The translations under genes were made by a program, and so were the position numbers. This document shows, one piece after another, positions 36,981 to 48,245 of a stretch of 64,000 bases of DNA. The notes below the pieces were generated by a model that was not told the origin of the DNA, did no database searches, and was given only the letters and a program-made list of their open reading frames with translations. This stretch comes from Paramecium pentaurelia (lineage: Eukaryota > Ciliophora > Oligohymenophorea > Peniculida > Parameciidae). The DNA lies in NCBI GenBank assembly GCA_905183005.1, contig CAJJDO010000013.1, positions 51,728-115,727 on the forward strand. The letters run 5' to 3'. How positions within the stretch are numbered: position 1 is the first letter of the stretch; the number at the start of each line of letters is the position of its first letter.

Positions 36981-38024
36981 TCATATGCATTATATTATCA
37001 AATGAACTAATTTTAAATTTACACCATAAAAACATTATTTTTTGTTTAATTTTCTTAATTTAGGTTAGTTTATCGATTGTAATCTTTTTTAATAATTTAT
37101 TCTTCTTATAAATAATATTAAATAAATACATATAAAATTGTTTTTTTATTTCTTTTCATTAATATTAATTTAAATTTGATTAGATTAATTTATTAGAGTG
37201 TCAGTTTCAATTTTTGTTTTCTTTTTAATATTTTCATCTTTTAAAGGAATTTTTTTCTATTCTACTTTTGAAAATTGATCTTCCAAAAATGAATCTAATT
37301 ATTGATTATTTTCTATTTTCTTTTTTGGTTTTATTTCAAAATCAGCATATAGAGAATTTCTTACTTAATTTCTATTGTATTTTTTATCTTAATAAACTTC
37401 TTCTTTTAATTCTTTAACTTTTAATTATTACTTATTAAGATTTTATTCTTTATCACATATTTATTATTTTTAATTATCTTATTTTTCTTTATATTATTAT
37501 TATTTTTATGGTGATTAACTTCTACTTGTTTCATGATCACTAAAATCAGATTATTATTTTTATTAATTGATTTCTTAGATGATTTAATCATAAAGACCTC
37601 TAACATAAGGTTCCATTTTAATATCAGATTATTTTTTAAAAATTGGTGTTTATTCTGTTCCTTTATTTTTTAATTATAATTGTTTCATGAATTTTTATAA
37701 TGTTGTTCTAATATTGGGATTTTCAATATCTGCTGTTTCAATTACATTATCCTCATCTAATTATTTAAAGAGTTAAAAAAAGTCTTCTAAATCATCTTAA
37801 TATATTTTAAGGAATAATTTAAATGTTTTAAGAACCTTTTGTCTATCAATAAAATTTTTATCTTTTTTATCCTTTTAGGCAAAGAACTTGGAACGCTTTT
37901 CACCTCTAAGTAAGAGTTATTCCTTTTTTTGTTTCTTCTTATTTTTTTTAATCTCTTTTTCTTTCTTACGCCTTTTTTCAAGCTTTTCATTTTTTTTATG
38001 TTATCTATTTTCTTATTCCTCCAT
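36981..38024 (-). CDS. Lys/Glu-rich charged protein, unknown function
   Basis: One frame of 347 codons without intron, from ATG at 38024 (MEEQENRQHKKNEKLEKRRK) to TGA at 36981. The N-terminal 60 residues are almost entirely Lys/Arg/Glu. A short structured part follows (DRQKVLKTFKLFLKIYQDDL, EDFFQLFKQLDEDN, RTTLQKFMKQLQLKNKG), then a polar Gln/Lys-rich tail. The last ~60 codons, after about 37170, have noise-like composition, so the true end may be earlier, after an unplaced intron. It starts only 16 bp from the divergent eIF3i gene. Confidence 0.65.
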
Positions 38025-38040
38025 AAATTAAATTAATTAA
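38025..38040. promoter_or_regulatory. 16-bp divergent intergenic region
   Basis: The start codons of the charged-protein gene (minus) and eIF3i (plus) are separated by only 16 A/T bases. Both promoters must therefore overlap the opposite gene's 5' end, or transcription starts at or very close to the ATG. Confidence 0.6.
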
Positions 38041-39196
38041 ATGAGGCCTTTTCATGTCAGAGGTACAGACAGAGCCATAATGACTGTAAAAATCAATTAT
38101 GATGGAGATTTATTCTTTACTGCCTCATAGGATGGTGGTATAAATTGTTGGTTGACAGAGACAGGTGAAAGGTATTTAATTAGATAAATCATAAATTAGA
38201 TTAGGAAATTATAAAGCAAGTGGTGCAGTTAAAACATTAGATTTAACAGATAATAGTGAATTATTAGTGAGTGGTTCATTGGAAGTAAAGATTACTAATA
38301 AATTTAAAAGGGTTCTGTTGATTTCTTTTAAATCAATGGAGGAAAGAGTCTTGGTAAATTAACAGCTGATATGAGAAAGGCCAAATGGGTAGAATTTTCT
38401 TATGGGGATGAAAATTTAATTATTGTAATAAGATTTGATGCATAATATATAGGTATATTAACCAATGACTTCAACAATCAATTATGAGACAAGAATAATC
38501 AAAGTGCAAGAAATCTTAGATAAAATTAAATTGAGATAAACATAAGATGTATTAGAAATAACAGACACTCTTGTAACTCCAGATAAATTTAAGACTACTC
38601 AAGCAAGTTGGGGATATTTGAATCAATCTATAGTAATGGCATCAACTGAAGGAGAACTCTTATTATTATCTTATCCATAAAGTATCTTTAGTATAAATAA
38701 TTATTAGAGGAGGAAATAAGAAGAGTATAAGTACATGATGGAGAAATTAAATAATTTGCATTTGCTAAAGATTTTTCAATTTTGGCTACAGCTGCTAATG
38801 ATGGATGTAAAATCTTTGATCCAGCTACTTTATAATTATTAAGGTATTTCAAATATGAAGTTCCCATGAATGCTGTTGCAATTTCACCATTATTTAATAA
38901 TGAAAAAAACCCAAAACCTCATTTGATAGTGGCTGGTGGTATTCCAGCAAGAGAAACAGCCAGAACCAAATTTTAAGGATTTGATATACATATTTGCAAT
39001 GTCATATATGAAGAGGAAGTAGGAAAATTATTAAGTATAATAAATTCATTATATTAAAGATCCTAATTAAATTGGACCTATTAATGCTTTAGCATTCTTC
39101 CCTGATGGAAAAGGATTTATTACTGGAGAAGAAGGTGGTTATTCACGAGTATATAAATTTGATTAGACTTATTGGGAAAATGATTTATTCAAATGA
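38041..39196 (+). CDS. eIF3i: Translation initiation factor eIF3 subunit i
   Basis: This WD40 protein of 340 residues is a core part of the eIF3 complex on the small ribosomal subunit. Start MRPFHVRGTDRAIMTVKINY then FFTASQDGGINCWLTETGER is the typical eIF3i/TIF34 opening. Later come KFKTTQASWGYLNQSIVMAS, QVHDGEIKQFAFAKDFSIL and GPINALAFFPDGKGFITGEE, followed by YSRVYKFDQTYW. Five introns (38172-38199, 38285-38310, 38425-38452, 38682-38707 and 39035-39059; 25-28 nt) leave an exact multiple of three. Two of them end in AAG instead of TAG. Compared with usual eIF3i the second repeat looks shortened (KTLDLTDNSELLVSGSLEGS). Confidence 0.93.
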
Positions 39197-39573
39197 ATTT
39201 TAGATTTGTATATTTACGTACATTATAAAAAGAAAGTATCTATTATAAAGTTATTATTTTTAATTTGAAATTGATAATTAATATTATATTTTAGATGAAA
39301 AAGGATTATAGTTTTTGTCTGATTTAAATCCATTTTTAAATGAACTATAGATACTAAACATTATATAAATATTTATAGTTTTAGAAAGAATAAGACTATA
39401 ACTATTGTAATAATAATTACATGAAAATACATTAAGGATTAAATGTGTGATTCATACGCTTAAATAATGATATAAAAAATAATAATAATTTGTAATAAAA
39501 AGTTATAAGAAGATTATTAATAATAGTTATGAAAAATTTCTATAATTTTAAGAAATAAAAAAATAATATATTA
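39197..39573. other. Intergenic (3' to 3') stretch
   Basis: 377 bp of AT-rich DNA between convergent genes; nothing recognisable. Confidence 0.5.
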
Positions 39574-39923
39574 TCAATTCCATCTTAGATTATAATTTTC
39601 TCCTCTTCTTTCTTTTTCATATTGTTCTGCTTCTTCTAACTTTTTCTTTTTAAATTCATATTCAATCTAAGCTGCATGATTCATACCTCTTCTTTCTTAA
39701 TTTTATAATCTTTTTTCTGCAGCTTAAGCTATTAATTCCTATTTATAATTAATTTTTTAACATTTTAATTTGCATTTTAAAATTGTTCATCACCTCCCCC
39801 AATCTAAATTCCTTTTCCTTTCATTTTAGTTTATGTTTCTAATAATTAAAGTATATAAGTACTATTAGATTTCTTTTGATAATTGTCATTAGTTTGTTCT
39901 TTAGATCCACAAACACATCCCAT
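39574..39923 (-). CDS. SVIP-like small VCP/p97-interacting protein
   Basis: 108 residues with a 23-nt intron (39739-39761, atypical GTT donor). N-terminus MGCVCGSKEQTND fits myristoylation and palmitoylation, as in SVIP. The motif AQAAEKRLQNQERRG matches the VCP-interacting motif (Arg/Ala-Ala...Arg...Arg), which binds the N-domain of the AAA ATPase p97/VCP. The end ENYNLRWN resembles the Leu-Arg-Trp end of SVIP. Expected role: a membrane-tethered adaptor that restrains or recruits p97 at the ER. Orthology is inferred from motif, size and both termini; direct comparison was not possible. Confidence 0.6.
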
Positions 39924-39974
39924 ATTTAAAAATAATAATAAATAATAAATGTATTATATTCTTATATAATATCA

Positions 39975-40617
39975 TCATCTTTTCTTTTGTAAACTTTTCA
40001 TATACCTAATAAATGCTTATTTTCTAATAGTTCCATTTCCTTGAGGATCACAAGCCTAGATTATACTTTATAATTCTTCTTCTTTTAATTTTTCATTACA
40101 TTCTGATGCTAACTCTCTAAGATCATCTATTGTTATATAACCTATTTAATTAAATTGATTAAGTACCTTTATAATCTAAATCAAATTGATAAAAGACATT
40201 TTCAAAATCTTCATCTGTATCTTTTTCTCCAGGATTCATAGACATCATTCTTACAAATTCTCTAAATTCAATAATACCACTTTGATCTTAATCAAAGTCA
40301 GCAATCATTTGATAAATAATTTACTTTTTTGGTTAATATTTTCCAGCACTTGCAAATGCCTTTCTTAAATCCATAGGTTAAATAACTCCATTATTATTTG
40401 AATCCAAAAAATCAAATATTTCCTTATATAAAATGATATCTCTCTTAGTTGTTGTTCCTGTTATATAATCGTTTGGATCAAATTTTGGTTCAGGAGGGAT
40501 AAATGTAGAATAAGATTGATTTGGACTCAATTATTATGGAGGAGGAGCCAAATATGATTGATTAACTTTACTCTAAGGTAATGTAGGAACTGATGTTGTA
40601 TTTTTCTTTCTATTCAT
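39975..40617 (-). CDS. Centrin-like EF-hand calcium-binding protein
   Basis: 205 residues; ATG at 40617, intron 40142-40166 (25 nt). After a ~60-residue Pro/Ser-rich N-terminus (PTLPQSKVNQSYLAPPPQQL) there are four EF-hand loops: DSNNNGVIQPMD, DQDQSGIIEFRE, DLDYKGYITIDD and DPQGNGTIRKQA. Loops 2 and 1 look fully competent for calcium. Loop 4 lacks a standard residue 12 Glu and may be weak. Spacing and the sequence FREFVRMMSMNPGEKDTDED match centrin/caltractin, which builds calcium-responsive fibres at basal bodies and the infraciliary lattice. The N-terminus is longer than in canonical centrins. Confidence 0.85.
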
Positions 40618-40739
40618 ATTATTATTATTTATATATATATATATTAAGTATATTGATAATTTTGTAATAAAATTAAAAAATTGAAAGAATACAACTAGAG
40701 TATTTTGACACAATTTATTTATAATAATAGTTACATTAT

Positions 40740-41652
40740 TCATTATTCTTCTATTTCATTTTATTTTAATGCTTGAATCAATTTGGATTCATCTCCTAGA
40801 TCAAAGTCTTTCAAACTGAAATCACATTTATTTTATCTTCCCATATCAGATGTAACACTCTTAGTAGAAGTAATAAATTTCATAAATTTATTCTATCTCT
40901 CTTTTCTTAATATTGGTTCTTTGGATTCTTCTATTTATTTAATGAGTTCATATTTCAAAAAACGAGACTCTTTATTAATTATCATAGATTACACTCTTTT
41001 TATCATAATTCATCATAGTTATACTTTTAATATTCAATCTGTTTTTTGATTCATCAATAAAACTACACATTATTAAATTATTAATTACTCAATCACTGAT
41101 CTAACCAATACTTCTGAACTAAATGCTCTACTTTATTTGATTGGACAATCACATATAAGAATATCTTTATATTCTTCATCATTCAATTATTATAAACTAA
41201 AAAAAATACTTAAACTTTATTTACCACTCTCTAAATCCGTTATAATATTGGAATAAATCTTTTTCTGACTAAATATATTTGTTTATAATAATACTTCAAA
41301 AACTCTTACTCTATAATATGTTATACACTTATAATTACTCATTTCTAAATTTTGACTATACACTTATTCATACTAAACTAAAAGATTAGTATAATTTATA
41401 CTTCTACTTAAATTGTCATAAATCTATTGTATGATATTTTGTTATAACGGTATTTTATCTGGATTTGTATATAAACAAACTTTATTAATAAACCAGAAAC
41501 ATACTAACACTTTCTCCAGATTCTTTCTAGATATCACCCAATTTAACTGTTATTTTCACATTCATATATTCCCTAAATATAACTAATTCATTATTCAAAA
41601 CATGATTCTCCCTCTCTCTTGAAAGACAACACATTCCTTCCTTATTTCCCAT
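40740..41652 (-). CDS. Unknown protein with acylated N-terminus
   Basis: Starts MGNKEGMCCLSRERENHVLN (Gly2 and two Cys, lipid-anchor type). Six introns of 24-29 nt, some ending AAG or CAG, restore one frame of 250 codons. Readable parts include REYMNVKITVKLGDIQKESG, NIIQQIYDNLSRIQYEQVYS, RVRVFESEKDLFQYYNGFRE and SRFLKYELIKQIEESKEPIL, ending SLKDFDLGDESKLIQALKQN. The sum being divisible by three supports the model. No family recognised; the C-terminal half is basic and helical. About six introns in ~900 bp is the highest intron density of the confidently modelled small genes. Confidence 0.65.
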
Positions 41653-42152
41653 TTACAATTATATTAAATAATTATTATAATCAAAAATAAAATAAATTTG
41701 ATCTTATTAATCATATTTTTATATCAATTCTTCATCTCTTTAATATCTATATCTTATCATAATGATTTAATTATTTATATAAGGTATGTCAATATAATAT
41801 CTAAAATTAGTATTATATCACTCAAATTGATTAGATATCATATTCAATATTTATAAAATAACTATCCTTCACATTAGGACACTTACCAAACCATAAATCA
41901 ATTATCAATACCTTTAAATTGAAATGTTCACTAATTCTAAATTCATTACAAGTTCTAAATTTCATTTACATATTCTAATCATAAACAAATTCATTTTAGC
42001 AATTTTCTTAGAATTTAAATCAAATTCATTTTTAGTAATTTTATTTTGAATACCAATCAATTTAGTTAAGTTTCTTTAAAATATTTGTTTTTTGTTATTT
42101 ATCCCTTTGTTCATAAATATAGATATAAAAATTAAATAAAATAAAATAAATT
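41653..42152. other. Divergent intergenic region
   Basis: 500 bp of AT-rich DNA between divergent genes. No ORF or motif recognised. Confidence 0.5.
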
Positions 42153-42676
42153 ATGAATAGGATCACAAATGGTGTAATAGGACTTGCCTTGAAAAATTAG
42201 GTTTTTTTCAGTACAGCAAAGAAAGCTAAAATGGAATTGACAATTAGAACTCCATATAAAACTATATTAGATAAATTTGATGGTTTCTCAAGAATTGTGG
42301 CTAAAACAAATGAAGTAATAGTGATTTCTAATAAATTCACAAGGCAGCTCTTATTATTCAAAATAGAACTCCTGCTGCAGTATACATATTACCTCCAGGC
42401 CCTTTAAAAATCAAATTCACTTAAGATGTTAAAGGAGTCACAGGTGACTTTTTGCATTTGGGAGGCTATGTTTTTGTTAATCCGTAATTAATTTAAATCT
42501 AAAGTAGTGATAACACATGCGAAATCAATTTGATGGATTTGGTTGATAGAAAAGAAGCAAAAGTAGATTAATTTGATAAGGCTGATGTTAAAGATGCTGA
42601 TACAGTTGCTGGAAGATATGCAGGAAAAATTAGAAGAGCAGCATAACGTACATTTATTAAAAAAGCAACAGCATGA
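42153..42676 (+). CDS. Probable mitochondrial ATP synthase F1 delta (bacterial epsilon-type) subunit
   Basis: 164 residues; intron 42315-42343 (29 nt, ends CAAG). The N-terminus (MNRITNGVIGLALKNQVFFS) is basic and hydrophobic like a mitochondrial targeting peptide. Then a beta-sandwich-like part: MELTIRTPYKTILDKFDGFS, ALIIQNRTPAAVYILPPGPL, GVTGDFLHLGGYVFVNPQ. An acidic/Ala-rich helical hairpin with a basic end follows (KDADTVAGRYAGKIRRAAQR). This layout is that of F1 delta/epsilon, which couples the rotor stalk. Similarity is by pattern and size only; another mitochondrial matrix protein remains possible. Confidence 0.5.
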
Positions 42677-43115
42677 TATTATTACATAAAATAAAAATAT
42701 ATATTTACAAGATGTTTCAAATCAAAGGAATATTAATTATTTAATAGCTTATTAATTTAGGTTTATTAAATAATTAATATAACTAAAAACTTCATTCTAT
42801 TTAAAGATTTACTATCATATTTCAGAATAATTAATCTTTTAAAAAAGGAGTATTAGAATCATAAAAATCTTTTTATAATTTAAATAACAAACTAAATTTA
42901 CATAATATATATTAATTAATCCTTGTTCATATATAAGTAATATGAAATTCTAACATTAATAATGATTTTAGTTAAGAGATATAAATTCATCCTAACTAGT
43001 AAATTATAAATATATATCATTTTAATTTAGAAGTATCATTTACAAAAGTATGTTATTTTAATTATTTTGAAATATTTGATTTTATATAAATTTATTATAA
43101 TAATTTTTGATAACC
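42677..43115. other. Intergenic stretch
   Basis: 439 bp of A/T-rich sequence with no recognisable feature. Confidence 0.5.
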
Positions 43116-43931
43116 ATGAAAACAACAATCTTATTATTGCTGTATATTATTAATTAGGCATATTGCCAATAAAATGATGAAATCTTAGGATATATGTATG
43201 TGTTTGCTTAAGAATGGCCAGGATCTATTTGCAAATTTTAAAAGTGTACAAAAACATATATGGGAAATTATGATAATGCTAGATGGAATACACATGGATT
43301 ATGGCCAAATACAATGTTACAAACTAGTTGTGGGATGATATTCAATTGCAAAGATGAAGAATATGATGAAGATAAATTAACAATTGCTACTAAGACATTA
43401 ATTGATGTTACTTGGAATGGTATGTATTCAGATACATTCACATTCAGAAAGTATTTGATTGTAATTATTATGTAGACATGAATGGGAGAAACATGGAACT
43501 TGTCATCCAGATAATCTCTCATAAAATGGTTATATGTCAAGAGTTGGAAATCTTAATAATCAATATAATTATTATAAAATATTAGCATCAGCTGGAATCT
43601 ATCCAGATGATGATAGATAATTAACAGATGGTGAAGTTAGAGCAGCATTTACTAAAGTATTAGGAATATCAACAGCAATGTCATATACATGTTAAAAAGA
43701 TTGTAAATATTATTATTTATTAATTAAGCATCAACTGGTAAATTTTATATTGCTGAATTAAGAACTTGTTTCACATAAGCTATGAAACCTAGAACATGTG
43801 ATTGTAGTAAACCTGTTAGTGCATTTGTAACATGTGGAAAGACATTCTATTATCCAACTTTTCTTTTATCAGTTGATGAATAAATAGAATTAGAAGAGAT
43901 ACCTGATTTGAGTAATGGTTTCTTAGAGTGA
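43116..43931 (+). CDS. Secreted RNase T2
   Basis: 254 residues with a signal peptide (MKTTILLLLYIINQAYC). Both catalytic segments are present: RWNTHGLWPN (CAS I) and FRKHEWEKHGTCHP (CAS II). They include the two His and the Glu used for acid-base cleavage of RNA through 2',3'-cyclic phosphate. Several Cys (CKFQKC, CGMIFNC, CDCSKP, VTCGK) should form disulfides. Introns at 43451-43475 (splitting the CAS II region) and 43703-43728 (ends AAG) leave a multiple of three. Expected location: lysosome/phagosome or outside the cell, degrading food or own RNA. Confidence 0.95.
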
Positions 43932-44254
43932 GATGGAATTTTATATTTAATAAAAAGATATCAATAAAAAAGAATTTAAATAATATTTTGGAACATAATA
44001 TATATTTTATATAAATTTATTATTTTTTTTAATGCAAACTAAATGTATATAGTTTAATTATAAATTATTGATCATCATAAAATTTCTTATTCTTCTTAAA
44101 TATTTATATTGATTATTCATAATATATACTATTTTTAGGATAAGATTGAATTAATAATGTTGTGTATATATTGATAATAATATATAACAGTCTAATATTT
44201 AAAAATATTAATATTATTTGAATTAATATAAATAGTTGAATAAATTAAGAAGAG
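43932..44254. other. Intergenic stretch
   Basis: 323 bp, AT-rich, nothing recognised; presumably the promoter of the AGTRAP-like gene. Confidence 0.5.
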
Positions 44255-44822
44255 ATGGATACAAAGAAATTAAGTAAAATAATAGAGTTAATTTTCTTAT
44301 CGATTGCTGTAAGAATACATGAATAATATTTGAAAGTGGTTATCAGTATTAGCCTGTTTAATCAGAACAGATTTTAATTTTCCATTTGCTTTCTTTTGCT
44401 ATTATTTATGGATTTCAAGAGATGACAAAGCTAATTCTTTAATGGTAATCATTTTATTGCTATATGATTAGTTAATGGTATTGAATGGAATCTTAATTTT
44501 GGTTGATTTAATATGGTTATTGTCAGTTGGATCAATTTGGACAGCCACAGAAAAAAATAATCCTGTTTGGGGTAGATTACATGGTCTCCATGTCTTTGTA
44601 ATATTCATTAGTATTGTAAATGCCTTATTAAAAGTATAATGATTAATTTAATATCTATAGGTAGGAGCTATTGTAGCAATAAATTCTTATAGAGGGAATT
44701 AACAATAAGTTGGTAAATAATAAATTATTATATTAGCTGGTCCAATTGGAACTTAGAATCCATAATAAAGTGGATTTAATGATATGTCTTAAAATAGATA
44801 ATAACCATATGCATAATTTTGA
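44255..44822 (+). CDS. AGTRAP-like four-TM membrane protein
   Basis: 161 residues in four exons; introns 44309-44336 (ends AAG), 44445-44471 and 44634-44660; total divisible by three. Hydrophobic segments: WLSVLACLIRT..., FAFFCYYLWISRDDKANSLM, VLNGILILVDLIWLLSVGSI and LHVFVIFISIVNALLKVGAI. A polar Gln-rich tail follows (SYRGNQQQVGKQQ). The order, the RDD after helix 2 and the GRLHG step before the last helices resemble type-1 angiotensin II receptor-associated protein. In animals that protein binds receptor tails and promotes internalisation. No such receptor is expected in ciliates, so a general trafficking role is more likely. Confidence 0.6.
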
Positions 44823-44895
44823 TGAAATGAAATATTCAAATTATATCAACTTAAAATAATAATTATATAAATAAAATTTAACAGTAAAAAATTAT

Positions 44896-45499
44896 ATGTC
44901 AATGTCATAACAAAGATTTTAAACTCTAATGGGTTCTGATGATATTTCATAATTATGTAGTGGATTCATTAGATTTATTGAAGAAGTAATTCACTTAAAA
45001 TTATAAAAATTAGATTTTATTACCTATTGCTAAATAAGATACTAAGCAATTTTAAAATTGGACTAAGTTCAAAGAGATAATAGATCCATTTAATAAAAAA
45101 ATTGAATTATAAAGAGTTGAGTAATATTTCTAATAATTTAATAATTCTAAGATTAATCAAGAAAATAAACCACCTACTCCAATACTTAAAGAATAAACTA
45201 AAAATACTGTAAACATATAAGATAGAAGTTATTCAATACCATAGACAACAATAATTAAAATTATAAAAGAGGATTATGAAAATAAACTTAAAGAGATCAC
45301 AGATAAAATTAATAAAACATTTCATTAAAATAATACTCATTTAGATATCCTTCTTAAAATGAATAATACAACTTAAGATGCTAAGAATAAATTAGAATTA
45401 AATAATAATAACTAAAGAAATACTTCAATGACAAGAAGAGTAGAATATAAGAGAAGAAATACAGATTATTATTCATTTAAACCTATTAATATATAATGA
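44896..45499 (+). CDS. Small helical protein, unknown function
   Basis: 191 residues; intron 44986-45013 (28 nt). N-terminal half reads MSMSQQRFQTLMGSDDISQL, then CSGFIRFIEEILLPIAKQD and a helical part (FQNWTKFKEIIDPFNKKIEL). The C-terminal half is polar (NNTHLDILLKMNNTTQDAKN) with a basic end (MTRRVEYKRRNTDYYSF). No family recognised. It is tandem with the AGTRAP-like gene (73 bp apart) and convergent with the next gene (37 bp). Confidence 0.65.
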
Positions 45500-45536
45500 A
45501 TAAATATTTGCATATAACTAAAAATATTTATACTAA

Positions 45537-47102
45537 TCAAAATTCATCTTCTGGATTCTCTCCATAATCAAATCCTTCATCTTCTTATTATTTTTATTAA
45601 GATTATTATTATATTATTTATTTATTAGGAAATTAAAATAATTTTTGTTATTCTGGCTATTATTATTATTATTATTTTGATGTATTTAATTCATCAACAT
45701 CAACTTTCTTTTTATTTGCATAAAATATCTAATCATGTATTAATGTCACTATCTTTTCATTATCTAATAATGTTTGAATTAATTTATCTCTATCTTCCTT
45801 ATCCAAATTATCTTATTTGTCTAAATTATCTACAATAAGATTTACTTTTATTATTCTTATTGAATATTCTAGCTTCTCCTTTTATTTATATGATTTCTTC
45901 CTTAATATCATCTATACATTTTCTTAATATTACTTCTAATTCTGATTTACTTTACATTTCTTTAATATATAATTATTTTAATTCTCTCACTCTCTTTTAT
46001 TCCTTTTTTAATGTTGATTACAAAGATTTTATTGTTTTCTCATACCTTTATAATGTTTATTAAATTGATTATGATCCTTATAATTATTATTGAATTTAAG
46101 ATGGATTTTTTGATAATTATTCATCCTTATTTTATTTATTCTATGATTAGGCTGAATTCTTTACAGACCTAATTCTAACTTTAGCTTTACTTCCAGGTCT
46201 TACAATATCTTAATAAGATGGTTAATCAAATGATTGATCATCCTATTCTACTTCATCCTTTTAAACTTCATTTAATAATTACTCATATTATTATATTTAT
46301 GATTTAAGAATCGCATTTTTTTTCTTTTTCATTATTAACTCTTTTAATAGCATTTCTCTATCATTCTCTTATGTCTAATACTATATTTTTAATTCTTTAT
46401 ATTTTTACATTAGAGAATGATTTTCATTATCTATTTTTTAAGCTATATTTTTAATCCATTCTAATTCACTAATCAATTAATTTTCTTTCTCAATATACTC
46501 TTAATCATTTTTACCTTTCTTAATTCTTTCCTCTTCAAATTATTTCTTTATTTCATTAATTTTATTATTAAAAAATCGAATAATATCTCTCTCCTAATCA
46601 ACCAATATTTTTGATGTTCTTAATTAAATATTATTAATTCCTTCAATAATCTTATTATGATCCTTATAAATATTCTCCATTATTTTTCGATCTCCTTAAT
46701 CTAAAGCTGTTTTAGCTCTTAATTCATATTATAATTCTTCTATTGTTTTTCTATATTCAATTTCTCTATTAACAAATCTTTCTTATCTATTTTTTAATTC
46801 CAATTCCAATTAATTTGTTCTCATTTTTTCTTTTTCCAATATTGCTTACAATTCTTAACACTTTAATATCCAATCTTATGCAGTCATTTCATTTTTTGTA
46901 ATAACAGTACTTTATTAGATTTACTTTTTCTTATTTTTTGGATCATTTGGATCACCTTTCTTACCTTATAGATCAATTTACATTTTTGTCGGTTTTAAGA
47001 TTGCCTCAGGATTAATAACTAAAAATTAAATTTAAACTCACATTTCGTTAAATCAGGAGTTGTTGATGCTAATCTATCTGCAATTTCTTGCATCTTTTAC
47101 AT
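45537..47102 (-). CDS. Long coiled-coil protein, possibly ciliary/basal-body
   Basis: 506 residues with introns 47019-47041 (23 nt) and 45912-45933 (22 nt), exact multiple of three. N-terminal part MQKMQEIADRLASTTPDLTK, then a short basic linker (LQGKKGDPNDPKNKKKQ). A continuous coiled coil of ~250 residues follows (LELELKNRQERFVNREIEYR, IEKENQLISELEWIKNIAQK). Then come a polar linker, a second coiled coil (LQSTLKKEQKRVRELKQLYI) and an acidic end (DEGFDYGENPEDEF). This layout is common among axonemal or basal-body coiled-coil proteins; I could not assign one. ATG at 47093 is an alternative start. Confidence 0.8.
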
Positions 47103-48245
47103 GCTCTTTGTATTTTTTATAAATTATTAGTCATCTTATATTTTCTACATTTATTTTATTGTTAAATAATATAAAATATATAAAAAATATATCAAATATT
47201 TTATAATAAATTTAAATCTATATGTGGTCTTAGTAGAATTTATTAGACTAAATAATTTTACTCAAACCATTTTCAATTTATACAACATTTATTCATCTAT
47301 TACAATTTTGTCTAAATATGAATAAAAGTATGTCTTAATTATCTATTAGTAATAAACTCTTATAATTGACTAATATAAATATTAAAAGTTAATCCAAATT
47401 CTATTTTAAATATGCTTATAATTCAAAGACTTTTGAGTATTTTATTGTTTTAAATATTTTAAGTTTTTTAACTTATTAAAATAATTAGATATATTTTAAT
47501 ACTAGTTAAGGAACTAATATATGAGATGTTTATTTGAGGAATAATTCTTCTTTATTTTTCAATAAATTTAGTAAGATTATTAATTAAAATAATTTCAATA
47601 TTTAAATGATTGACTATCACATTATGAAAGCTAATAAAATCATTGACTTAATATTGATGCATCATTTAGATATTAAGTTTTGATAATAATGATAAAGCAG
47701 TACTATCAAAATTAAAAATACTTTATAAAAGATAATTAATCTTTTTCTAAGATATATTTTCTTAAATTGTTGATCTATAATAATGATGAGATAGAAAATG
47801 AGAGAAATATTGTATAATTTGACAATAATCAAACCATTTATTATTAATATTTCATTTTTATTATGATTATAATTAATATTGATGAATTTAGAAACTTTAG
47901 ACCTTATGATAATTCTAATCAATATGTATTGAATCACAATTTCAAATTAGAATTGCATTATTAATAATGATGCTATCATATTTACATAGTCATATTCAAA
48001 ACAAAACACGTGAATCAAATATTTAATAATATAAGATCTAGCCAATTATACCTGTTGCATAAATTGAAAAATACAGAATAACAAAAAAATAAAAAACCAA
48101 AACTTCAAAAGGAAAAGTATATTTTTATCTTATATATTTAAAGTAAAAAGATGAATATTAATGTGATACTTGCTCATTTTCATTTACGTTGGACAGTTAA
48201 GAACAATGAATTTTAAACAACATTTCTTTGATAGATATAAATAAC
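47103..48245. other. Long AT-rich intergenic region
   Basis: About 1.1 kb without a convincing gene. An open stretch 47662-47937 (-) is Ile/Lys/Tyr-rich, as expected from random A/T sequence, and was not accepted. Confidence 0.5.

Noticed and set aside
40783..41049. 88-codon plus-strand frame
   Set aside because: Antisense to the spliced gene at 40740-41652.
47662..47937. 91-codon open frame on minus strand
   Set aside because: Ile/Lys/Tyr composition expected by chance in this DNA, no coding-like features, lies in an otherwise empty gap.
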